A stretch of 8,434 nucleotides of DNA from an uncultured Clostridia bacterium (GCA_947589135.1 CANPZT010000056.1:1-8434), one strand, 5' to 3'; shown: positions 1-5,688, numbered from the stretch's first letter. Program-made: numbers and translations. The notes: generated by a model from the sequence alone, not told the origin.

Positions 1-574
1 GTTGTTCCTGATCAAATAGAAGCCGGAACTTTTATGCTTGCAGCAGTTGCAACAAAAGGTGACTTAACCTTAAAAAATTGTATCACAAAGCATTTAGAGT
101 CTATTACAGCAAAAATTATAGAAATAGGCGGAAATGTAGAAGATAACGGAGATAGTATTAGAGTTTGGTGTAACAATCGACCTCGAAAAGCAAATATCAA
201 AACATTACCATACCCAGGTTTCCCAACAGATTTACAACCACAAATGGGTGTTGTACTATCCTTAGCAGAAGGAACTAGTATTATTAATGAAAGTATATGG
301 GATTCTAGATTCCAATATACAGATGAACTTAATAAAATGGGAGCAAAAATAACAGCTCAAGGGAAAACAGCATTTTTCGAAGGAGTAGAAAAATTAAATC
401 GGTGCTCCTGTATATTCTTCAGATTTAAGAGCAGGTGCAGCATTAGTAGTCGCAGGAACAGCAGCAAATGGTATAACAGAAATATATAATTTAGAACATA
501 TTGATAGAGGATATGAAGATATAGAAGAAAAGTTTAGAAAAATTGGTGCAAATATTAAAAGAGTAAAAGGATAA
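1..574 (+). CDS. murA: UDP-N-acetylglucosamine 1-carboxyvinyltransferase, C-terminal part (+1 frame change at CGG)
   Basis: Cytoplasmic enzyme of the first committed step of peptidoglycan synthesis, transferring enolpyruvate from PEP to UDP-GlcNAc. The window begins inside the gene, leaving about 190 of the usual ~420 residues, so the N-terminal half with the usual catalytic Cys is not visible. Family landmarks are clear: PDQIEAGTF at the start, PGFPTDLQPQ (carrying the conserved Asp), the AEGT block, then DLRAGAALVVAGTA with the conserved Arg, HIDRGYEDIEEK and the ending GANIKRVKG. The first frame runs from base 1 through the CGG at 400-402 and would stop at 487-489. The family sequence continues one base later (GGT from 401: GAPVYSSDLRAG) to the TAA at 572-574. 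The +1 frame has a TAA at 395-397, so the switch must occur at about 397-401. Followed after 28 nt by walJ, same strand. Identity is sure; whether the break is an error or real recoding is discussed in the findings. Confidence 0.93.
400..403 (+). other. CGG-T +1 frameshift site in murA
   Basis: In-frame codons read AAT CGG TGC; dropping the C gives AAT (C) GGT GCT, which continues the conserved MurA sequence KLxGAPV. A +1-frame TAA at 395-397 pins the switch to within a few bases of this codon. Inferred recoding site; a single-base sequence error is the alternative. Confidence 0.6.
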
Positions 575-602
575 TTATTATACAAAAGGATGAAAAAATA
601 AT

Positions 603-1392
603 ATGTTAAAGTTTTGTAGTTTATATAGTGGTAGTAGTGGAAATAGTTTATTTGTTGAAACAGAAAATACTAAAATATTAATAGATGCAGGGGTAAGTAG
701 TAAAAAAATAGAAACTGCATTAACTGATATCAATATTAATCCTTCTACAATTGATGGAATTTTAGTAACTCATGAACATACTGACCATGTACAAGGATTA
801 GGAACATTTTCTAAAAAATTTGATTTACCTGTATTTGTAAATCAAGAAACACTTGATGCTATGCCTAAACAAAGGGATAAAATAGAAAATAAGAATATTA
901 AAACATTTAAAGTAACAGACCATTTTGAAATTGGAGATCTTAAAATTAATCCATTTTCAATTCCTCATGATGCAGCAAATCCTTGCGGATTTAATATTTC
1001 CCATGAAAACAAAAAAATAAGTATAGCAACAGATATTGGCCATATGACTAATGATATTTTAACAAATTTGGAAGAAAGTTTATTTATTTTATTAGAATCT
1101 AATTATGATCCTGAAGTATTAAAATGTTCTTCTTACCCATTTTTATTAAAATCTAGAATTGCTGGTCCTACTGGTCATTTATCAAATGAACTAGCTGGAA
1201 AAACAATCTCTCATCTATTAAAATCTCGGTTTAAAAACAGCTATGCTTGGTCATTTAAGTAAAGAAAGCAATTTTCCAGAACTTGCTTATCAAACAGTTA
1301 TAGATGAATTAATTTCAAATAATTATAATGAAAATGCTTTGTCACTTAGTGTTGCTTCAAGAGATGTACATAGTCAAGTAATTAATATATAA
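603..1392 (+). CDS. walJ: WalJ/YycJ-type metallo-beta-lactamase-fold hydrolase (+1 frame change at CGG)
   Basis: Metallo-beta-lactamase-fold protein of the YycJ/WalJ family, a putative nuclease linked in Firmicutes to cell-wall and DNA homeostasis; the exact substrate is not settled. The sequence shows the N-terminal LYSGSSGNS block (residues 7-15), the metal-binding motif HEHTDH (His57, His59, Asp61, His62), the later PHDAANPCGF and ATDIGH motifs and a C-terminal GHLSKE. The first frame stops at 1260-1262 (219 residues), before GHLSKE. Reading GGT from 1228, skipping the C of CGG at 1227-1229, restores LLKSGLKTAMLGHLSKESNF and ends at TAA 1390-1392, giving 262 aa, close to B. subtilis YycJ (~264). 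A TAA at 1219-1221 in the +1 frame limits where the switch can happen. The start is ATG 603; the Shine-Dalgarno-like AAAAGGA is about 12 nt upstream, which is long. It lies between murA and rlmH on the same strand; walJ beside rlmH is common in Firmicutes. Confidence 0.92.
1227..1230 (+). other. CGG-T +1 frameshift site in walJ
   Basis: In-frame codons read TCT CGG TTT; skipping the C gives TCT (C) GGT TTA and restores the conserved KSGxK...GHLSKE ending. The +1 frame is closed by TAA at 1219-1221, five bases before the CGG. Same codon, same direction of shift and same resulting glycine codon (GGT) as in murA. Confidence 0.6.
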
Positions 1393-1402
1393 AAATTAAA
1401 TT

Positions 1403-1434
1403 TCCCAATTTATTAATTTAGATTGGGATTTTAC
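1403..1434 (+). terminator. Weak hairpin between walJ and rlmH
   Basis: A 7-bp stem (TCCCAAT at 1403-1409 with ATTGGGA at 1422-1428) encloses a 12-nt loop and is followed by only four T. It could be a weak terminator or processing hairpin after walJ. It sits just upstream of the rlmH ribosome-binding site (AAGGAG, 1441-1446). Confidence 0.35.
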
Positions 1435-1452
1435 AATAGAAAGGAGAAATTC

Positions 1453-1932
1453 ATGCTAACTATTGATATTATCTGCATTGGTAAAATAAAAGAAAAATAT
1501 TTACAAGATGCCATTTCAGAATATTCTAAAAGATTATCAAAATATTGCAAATTGCTAATTACTGAATTGCCTGATGAGAAAATTCCTGATAAATTAAATA
1601 ATAATTTGTCTTTTCAAATAAAAAATAAGGAATGTTCTAAAATATTAAATTTAATAAAAAAAGATAGTTATGTAATTGCACTAGATATACATGGTTCACA
1701 ATATTCTTCCGAAGATTTCTCAAAAAAAATTGATGAAATATCTATGCAAAATAGTAATATTACTTTTATAATTGGTGGCTCACTTGGTCTTACGCAAGAA
1801 TTACTAAATTATTGTAATTTACGTGTTTCTTTTTCTAAAATGACATTTCCTCACCAATTATTTAGAGTTTTTCTTTTAGAGCAAATTTTTAGAGCTTTTA
1901 AAATTTCTCATGGTGAAACTTATCATAAATAA
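1453..1932 (+). CDS. rlmH: 23S rRNA (pseudouridine-1915-N3)-methyltransferase RlmH
   Basis: SPOUT-class methyltransferase that adds an N3 methyl to pseudouridine 1915 in helix 69 of 23S rRNA, using SAM and acting on assembled ribosomes. The protein is 159 aa, the standard length. It has the N-terminal IICIGKIKEKYL block, the SAM-binding trefoil-knot motif FIIGGSLGL (105-113) and the diagnostic C-terminus SFSKMTFPHQLFRVFLLEQ...FRAFKI ending in YHK. ATG 1453 is chosen because AAGGAG at 1441-1446 lies 6 nt upstream and the family begins with this residue pattern. The upstream in-frame TTG at 1423 would place the Shine-Dalgarno sequence inside the gene. There is no CGG codon in the gene and the frame is intact throughout. 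Last gene of the plus-strand run murA-walJ-rlmH. Confidence 0.97.
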   Translation: MLTIDIICIGKIKEKYLQDAISEYSKRLSKYCKLLITELPDEKIPDKLNNNLSFQIKNKECSKILNLIKKDSYVIALDIHGSQYSSEDFSKKIDEISMQNSNITFIIGGSLGLTQELLNYCNLRVSFSKMTFPHQLFRVFLLEQIFRAFKISHGETYHK

Positions 1933-1949
1933 TATAGTATATATGTTAT

Positions 1950-2120
1950 AAAAAGCCATCATAATATTATAAAAATATGATTTTTTACTGGTTGATTTAA
2001 TCATATAAATAATTATTTTACTATTTCATAAATAGAAAAGTTAATCTAGCTAATCTGTAAAGATATACAATCAACCAAACTGCGCAAAATAATATTTTTA
2101 TAATATTATGATGGCTTTTT
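1950..2120. repeat. 171-bp element bounded by perfect 29-bp inverted repeats
   Basis: The left arm at 1950-1978 (AAAAAGCCATCATAATATTA...) is the exact reverse complement of 2092-2120. The 113 nt between contain a second, nested 9-bp pair, TGGTTGATT (1989-1997) with AATCAACCA (2069-2077). No ORF is visible inside. It lies 17 nt after the rlmH stop, between convergent genes. The right arm runs into a T-rich tract (2116-2122), so the long stem may also serve as a transcription end for rlmH. The size and perfect termini would also fit a MITE-like non-autonomous element, but no clean target-site duplication is evident. A structured RNA is a third option. Confidence 0.6.
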
Positions 2121-2146
2121 TTATTATATTGTTTTATTATATTGTA

Positions 2147-2240
2147 TTGTAGAGAAAATAACAGAAAAAAAAGATTAAAAATAAATAGGGGCAAAAAATA
2201 TTAATCTCATATTTACAGGGGGGATTTATTTTCTCTACAA
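2147..2240. repeat. 94-bp element bounded by 15-bp inverted repeats, with G-runs
   Basis: TTGTAGAGAAAATAA at 2147-2161 is the exact reverse complement of 2226-2240. Inside it are a 7-bp pair AGATTAA (2172-2178) with TTAATCT (2201-2207) and two G-runs on the plus strand (about 2188-2191 and 2218-2223), unusual in this AT-rich DNA. On the minus strand it begins 18 nt after the stop of the small membrane-peptide gene. The inner stem there is followed by eight T, so the inner part could terminate that transcript. Confidence 0.5.
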
Positions 2241-2258
2241 GATTAAAATCTTTACTTT

Positions 2259-2369
2259 TTAATTTTCTTCGCTTGATATTAATTCTTTGAATTTTTTTGA
2301 AAGTCTTTTGATAATTAATTTTCTTACGATAAAAAATATTGAAATAAATAAAATAATTTTTTGAATCAT
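2259..2369 (-). CDS. 36-residue single-pass membrane peptide, function unknown
   Basis: A small ORF starts at ATG 2369 and stops at 2261-2259. It has AAAAGGA six nt before the start and a perfect-consensus promoter just upstream. The peptide begins MIQKIILFISIFFIV, a hydrophobic segment long enough for most of a membrane span. A strongly basic stretch follows (RKLIIKRLSKKFKE), with an acidic tail ending SSEEN. I do not recognise a family. The hydrophobic-then-charged layout, small size, strong promoter and structured DNA directly downstream resemble type I toxin genes, but no antisense RNA promoter could be shown. It could equally be a small regulatory membrane protein. It follows spmB on the same strand with a 63-nt gap but should be transcribed independently. 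Confidence 0.55.
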   Translation of the reverse strand: MIQKIILFISIFFIVRKLIIKRLSKKFKELISSEEN

Positions 2370-2395
2370 AACTTGTCCTTTTCTTAATTTTTATT

Positions 2396-2424
2396 ATTAT
2401 ATGTTAACTTTTATAATTTGTCAA
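2396..2424 (-). promoter_or_regulatory. Perfect sigma-A promoter for the 36-residue membrane peptide
   Basis: On the minus strand TTGACA (2424-2419) is followed after exactly 17 nt by TATAAT (2401-2396), a full match to the vegetative consensus. It lies just after the spmB stop (2433) and about 26 nt before the small-ORF ATG at 2369. It therefore gives the peptide its own transcript with a very short 5' leader. Confidence 0.8.
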
Positions 2425-2432
2425 GAAAAACT

Positions 2433-2960
2433 TCACGACATAAATCGACATATTGCCACGCTAGCAAGCATTCCAATAAGATCTGCTGTTAAAGCTGCAG
2501 CTAAAATCCACCTTGTTTTTTTTACTTTTATACAACTTGTATATACTGCAATTGTATAGATAGTAGTCTCTGTAGAGCCCATAATTGTAGAAGCCATAAC
2601 TCCTAAATTACTATCTACTCCATACTTTTTCATAATATCTGTTGCAACAGCAATAGAGCTACTTCCAGAAATGGGTCTTAACATTGCCAAAGGCATTAAT
2701 TCACTTGGAAAATGTATTACATTTAATATAGGGGTCAAAAAATGAATTATAATATCTAAAATTCCGGAACTTCTTAAAGCACCAATTGCAACAAATAATC
2801 CTATTAAAGTAGGAAAAATACTTAATGTGATTTCTAACCCTTCTTTTGCACCTTCTAAAAATGTATCAAATACTTTATTTTTTTCTTTTAGTCCATAAGT
2901 TACAATTAGCAAAATAATTAATGGCATTGCTATATTTGATAAAAAATTCATTGCTTCCAT
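2433..2960 (-). CDS. spmB: Spore maturation protein SpmB
   Basis: Integral membrane protein needed, together with SpmA, for proper dehydration of the spore core; both belong to the nucleoside-recognition (Gate) domain superfamily. The 175 residues compare with 178 in B. subtilis. The match is visible along the length: MEAMNFLSNIAMPLIIL at the start, FLEGAKEGL, then the RSSGILD, LRPISGSSS, STIMGSTETTIYT and ADLIGMLAS blocks, with several hydrophobic membrane segments. ATG 2960 is preceded by AAAGGAG 8 nt upstream. The frame is intact with no CGG codon. It lies directly downstream of spmA; with the spmA frame change the two genes are separated by a single nucleotide, implying one transcript and translational coupling. 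Confidence 0.95.
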   Translation of the reverse strand: MEAMNFLSNIAMPLIILLIVTYGLKEKNKVFDTFLEGAKEGLEITLSIFPTLIGLFVAIGALRSSGILDIIIHFLTPILNVIHFPSELMPLAMLRPISGSSSIAVATDIMKKYGVDSNLGVMASTIMGSTETTIYTIAVYTSCIKVKKTRWILAAALTADLIGMLASVAICRFMS

Positions 2961-2961
2961 A

Positions 2962-3553
2962 TTATAATTTCTCCTTTTTTGTAATTTTTATTAATAATTT
3001 TGTTGCTAATATTCCGTGCTATAGCTGCACAAATTGTAGCAATCCAAACTGGAAAAATAATAGAAGTAGGATTTCCTGAACCTAATGAATTTCTGATTGC
3101 AATTACTGTAGTTGGTATAATTTGAATAGATGCTGTATTAATTACAATAAACATCATCATTGAATCTGACAAAGTATCTTTTTTATTATTTTCTTTTTGC
3201 ATTGATTTCATAGCTTTTAATCCAAGAGGAGTAGCTGCATTTCCTAATCCTAATATATTTGCAATCATATTCATAGACACTTCTTGTTGTATCTGTGGAT
3301 TATTCTTTAAATCTGGAAATAATATTTTAATGATAGGTCGTAATATTTTAGTTAATTTATCAATTATTGTTGTTTTACTTGCTATCTGCATAATTCCATT
3401 CCATAAACAAATTGTACCAAGTAAATTTAATGTTAGGTTAATAGCATCTTCTGTGCTTTGAAAAATAGATGAATTTAAATTTTCTAAATTTCCTGAAAAA
3501 ATTGCATAAGAAAATGATATTATTATAAAAATTGGCCAAACTATATTTAACAT
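2962..3553 (-). CDS. spmA: Spore maturation protein SpmA (+1 frame change at CGG)
   Basis: Membrane partner of SpmB in spore-core dehydration. Visible family features are MLNIVWPIFIIIS at the start, ALNL/GTICLWNGIMQIA-like helices, FP..KNNPQIQQEVSMNMIANILGLGNAATPLG and NTASIQIIPTTVIAIRN. ATG 3553 is preferred over the upstream GTG at 3562, because AGGTG lies 6 nt before it and the family begins MxNI(I/V)W. Read without a shift, the frame passes the CGG at 3016-3014 into a polar tail (RNISNKIINKNYK...) and overlaps spmB, stopping at 2948. Skipping the C of CGG gives ...CAAIAGILATKLLIKITKKEKL, a hydrophobic helix with a basic end, as expected for the family. That frame stops at TAA 2964-2962, giving 196 aa, the B. 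subtilis length, one nt before the spmB ATG. A TAG in the +1 frame at 3021-3019 pins the switch to the GCA CGG pair. Confidence 0.9.
3013..3016 (-). other. CGG-A +1 frameshift site in spmA
   Basis: Minus-strand codons read GCA CGG AAT; skipping the C gives GCA (C) GGA ATA. The result is a hydrophobic C-terminal helix and a TAA one nt before the spmB start. The +1 frame is closed by TAG at 3021-3019, two nt upstream of the CGG. Third in-frame CGG of the window and third frame change. Confidence 0.6.
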
Positions 3554-3605
3554 ACTAATCACCTAAATAATCTTATTCCTAAGAGAAATTTTTATTCCAA
3601 TATAA

Positions 3606-3634
3606 TTGACCTGATATTTTATTTGTGGTATATT
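3606..3634 (+). promoter_or_regulatory. Sigma-A promoter of the abrB-like gene
   Basis: TTGACC (3606-3611), 17 nt, then TATATT (3629-3634) preceded by TGG, an extended -10. The AbrB start codon follows 44 nt further on, with AAGGAGG at 3666-3672. The promoter lies in the intergenic region divergent from spmA. Confidence 0.7.
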
Positions 3635-3678
3635 ATGGATATGAGGATTGTAAAAAATAACTTTTAAGGAGGATAATT

Positions 3679-3924
3679 ATGAAATCAACAGGAATTATTA
3701 GAAGAGTAGATGAACTTGGAAGAGTTGTAATACCAATAGAGCTAAGAAATCAATTTAATATTGTTGAAAAAGATCCTATTGAAATATATGTTGATGGTTC
3801 TTCAATTATATTAAAAAAATTCGAGCCTAACTGCATTTTCTGTGGAAATACTAAAGACTTACACAACTACCATGAAAAGTTAATCTGCGAAGAATGTGCA
3901 AAAAAAATTGGAAAATTAAAATAA
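3679..3924 (+). CDS. AbrB-family transition-state regulator with C-terminal CxxC pairs
   Basis: DNA-binding protein of the AbrB/SpoVT swapped-hairpin family, which in Firmicutes represses growth-transition and sporulation genes. The 81 residues contain the classic N-terminal DNA-binding domain (STGIIRRVDELGRVVIPIELR, residues 3-23, then IEIYVDGSSIILKK). A short tail has two Cys pairs, Cys52/Cys55 and Cys70/Cys73 (NCIFCGN ... CEEC), likely a small zinc site, as is typical for the clostridial branch. AAGGAGG at 3666-3672 lies 6 nt before ATG 3679. It is monocistronic, with its own promoter upstream and a strong terminator downstream. It lies next to convergent rsmI, as abrB does near yabC in B. 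subtilis. I leave the symbol empty because clostridia carry several AbrB paralogues. Confidence 0.94.
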   Translation: MKSTGIIRRVDELGRVVIPIELRNQFNIVEKDPIEIYVDGSSIILKKFEPNCIFCGNTKDLHNYHEKLICEECAKKIGKLK

Positions 3925-3935
3925 AAAATAGATGC

Positions 3936-3975
3936 AAAAAGAGAATTAAAGTTTATAATTTTAATTCTCTTTTTA
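3936..3975 (+). terminator. Strong intrinsic terminator after abrB (bidirectional)
   Basis: A 15-bp perfect stem (3936-3950 with 3960-3974, core GAGAATTAAA/TTTAATTCTC) has a 9-nt loop and ends in a T tract. On the minus strand the same stem also ends in T5, so it can close rsmI as well; rsmI ends at 4056. Confidence 0.85.
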
Positions 3976-4055
3976 TTATCAAATAAAATATACATTAATA
4001 TATTATAAATAAATTTTATTATAAAATATTAATTATTTTTTAATTTTTTTCTAAT

Positions 4056-4889
4056 TTATTTTTCAATAAATTTTTTATAAATTTCATTTTTATTTACATT
4101 TTTATCTTTAGCTATTTTTTTTATAATTTCTTTTTTAGAAAAACCTTGTTCTTCATATAATTTATAATGTTCTTCTAGTGTTAAATTTTCAAATGTATTT
4201 TCTTCATTAATATTTAAATTTTTTTCAATAATTAGTACAATTTCACCTTTAATATTCTCTACTTTATCTATTATTTCATCAATATTTCCCCTAATAAATT
4301 CCTCATGTATTTTAGTTAACTCTCTAGCTAATACAACTTCTCTATCTTCCAAAAAACATTTTAAATCTTGCAGAGTTGATTTTATTTTATGTGGAGCTTC
4401 ATATAAAATAATAGTTTTATTTGAATTTTTTATTTCTTCTAGTTTTTCATTTCTATTTTTCTTATTTAAAGGTAAAAAACCTATAAAAGTAAACTCTGTT
4501 GTATTAAGACCTGAACATATTAAGGCATTTATCATAGCGCATGCTCCTGGTATCGGAACTATCTTAATATTTTCTTCAATACACTTTTTTATTATTTCCT
4601 CTCCAGGATCAGATATTCCAGGAGTACCCGCATCTGAAATAAGAGCAATATTTTTACCAATTTTTAAATCTTTTATTAATATATCAGTTTTTGTAGTTTC
4701 ATTATGTCTATGATAACTAACTAATGGTTTAGAAATATTTAAATGATTCAACAATTTTAGAGAATGTCTAGTATCTTCTGCTGCTATTAAATCTACATCT
4801 TTTAAAATGTTAATTGCACGCAAAGTAATATCATCTAAATTACCTATTGGAGTCGCTACAATATATAAAATACCTGTTTCTTTATCCAT
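4056..4889 (-). CDS. rsmI: 16S rRNA (cytidine-1402-2'-O)-methyltransferase RsmI
   Basis: Tetrapyrrole-methylase-fold enzyme that uses SAM to 2'-O-methylate C1402 in the decoding centre of 16S rRNA. The 277 residues match the usual ~280. In order: LYIVATPIGNLDDITLRA (8-25), AAEDTRHS (36-43), SYHRHNE (58-64), SDAGTPGISDPG (85-96, the loop over the SAM site), IPGACAMINAL (113-123) and FIGFLP (135-140). The clostridial C-terminal region LEEHYKLYEEQGFSKKEIIKK...NEIYKKFI follows. AAAGGAG lies about 9 nt before ATG 4889. The frame is intact and no CGG codon is used. It follows the trmN6-like gene by 55 nt on the same strand, probably as one transcript; both modify RNA in the translation machinery. 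Confidence 0.96.
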   Translation of the reverse strand: MDKETGILYIVATPIGNLDDITLRAINILKDVDLIAAEDTRHSLKLLNHLNISKPLVSYHRHNETTKTDILIKDLKIGKNIALISDAGTPGISDPGEEIIKKCIEENIKIVPIPGACAMINALICSGLNTTEFTFIGFLPLNKKNRNEKLEEIKNSNKTIILYEAPHKIKSTLQDLKCFLEDREVVLARELTKIHEEFIRGNIDEIIDKVENIKGEIVLIIEKNLNINEENTFENLTLEEHYKLYEEQGFSKKEIIKKIAKDKNVNKNEIYKKFIEK

Positions 4890-4907
4890 ATAAAAATTCT
4901 CCTTTCA

Positions 4908-4942
4908 TTGCCATTGCCAATGGTTCCGGGTTTAAATGGCAA
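4908..4942. repeat. Overlapping palindromes between the trmN6-like gene and rsmI
   Basis: CCATTG-C-CAATGG at 4911-4923 is a perfect palindrome. A competing 8-bp pair is TTGCCATT (4908-4915) with AATGGCAA (4935-4942). The two cannot form at once. The patch is much richer in G and C than its surroundings (it includes TTCCGGG) and fills most of the 55-nt gap just before the rsmI ribosome-binding site. It could be an RNA switch-like hairpin or a protein-binding site; function unknown. Confidence 0.45.
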
Positions 4943-4944
4943 CT

Positions 4945-5688
4945 TTAGTTATTATTATATATTTCTTTTATTTCTTGTGTATATTCCCCATTTTCTTCGT
5001 AAATATATAAATTTGGTTCCAATTTTAAAAATTGTTTTGCATTTTTTATTCCTTTTATTAATAACAATTTAGGTTCTTTATTTTTATTAGTATAAACTAA
5101 CCTTAATATTTTAGGTTCAATCTTATACTTTCTCATTAAACTTAAAATATCTACTAATCTTTCTGGTCTATGTACCATATAAAATTCACCTTTATCTTTT
5201 AATAAATCTTTAGATACTTTTATAAAATCTTCTAAATTAGCTGTAATCTCATGCCTCGAAATTAATTTTTTCTTATTTTCATTAATTATTCCTGTATCTC
5301 TTTTTTTATATGGTGGATTTGTTACAATTACATCTACTGAATTTTTTTCAATCAAATTACTTAAATTTAATATATTTTCGTTTATTATTTCAAATTTATT
5401 TTCTAATTTATTTAATTTAATACTTTTTTTTGCCATTTCATATACATCTTTTTGAATTTCTATCCCTGTTATTTTTTTTAATTTTGTTTTTTCACATAAT
5501 AGTATAGAAATAACTCCTGTTCCTGTTCCTAAATCTAGAACACTTGAGTTCTCTTTTATGTTTTTTGCAAAGTCTGATAATAAAATACTATCAATACCAA
5601 AACAAAATCCTTCTTTATTTTGAATTATTTTTAAATTTCTAAATTGTAAATCTTCTATTACTTCATCTTTATTTAACTTGATATTCAT
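4945..5688 (-). CDS. Class I SAM-dependent methyltransferase, TrmN6/YabB-like (tRNA1(Val) A37 N6-methylase family)
   Basis: Predicted adenine-N6 methyltransferase of the family that includes E. coli TrmN6 (YfiC), which modifies A37 of tRNA1(Val), and B. subtilis YabB. The 247 residues show the N-terminal signature GFCFGIDSILLSDFA (27-41), motif I VLDLGTGTGVISILL (50-64), an acidic residue at IEIQKDVY for SAM ribose, and the catalytic NPPY (124-127). The later GEFYMVHRPERL block is typical of this branch. The start at ATG 5688 has AAGGAA nearby. It sits directly upstream of rsmI, the yabB-yabC arrangement of Firmicutes; the yazA/GIY-YIG gene found between them in Bacillus is absent here. The tRNA target in this organism is inferred from the family only. 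Confidence 0.9.
   Translation of the reverse strand: MNIKLNKDEVIEDLQFRNLKIIQNKEGFCFGIDSILLSDFAKNIKENSSVLDLGTGTGVISILLCEKTKLKKITGIEIQKDVYEMAKKSIKLNKLENKFEIINENILNLSNLIEKNSVDVIVTNPPYKKRDTGIINENKKKLISRHEITANLEDFIKVSKDLLKDKGEFYMVHRPERLVDILSLMRKYKIEPKILRLVYTNKNKEPKLLLIKGIKNAKQFLKLEPNLYIYEENGEYTQEIKEIYNNN

Noticed and set aside
12..200. Minus-strand ORF of 62 codons over murA
   Set aside because: Shadow of the murA coding frame with no ribosome-binding site or recognised domain.
394..585. Minus-strand ORF of 63 codons over the murA 3' end
   Set aside because: Antisense shadow of murA; the plus-strand family match explains the region.
400..1392. murA and walJ as ordinary pseudogenes
   Set aside because: Both keep intact family motifs on each side of a single break, with normal lengths and stops. 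No other damage is visible.
1423..1452. N-terminal extension of RlmH from TTG 1423
   Set aside because: The Shine-Dalgarno sequence AAGGAG lies inside it and the family starts at ATG 1453.
400..3016. Plain sequencing or assembly error as the explanation for the three frame breaks
   Set aside because: Not fully excluded, but three same-direction insertions, all creating the only in-frame CGG codons and all immediately before GGN, are unlikely as random errors. None is in a long homopolymer. Kept as the main alternative.
3554..3562. GTG start for SpmA
   Set aside because: It overlaps the AGGTG ribosome site; ATG 3553 has correct spacing and matches the family N-terminus.
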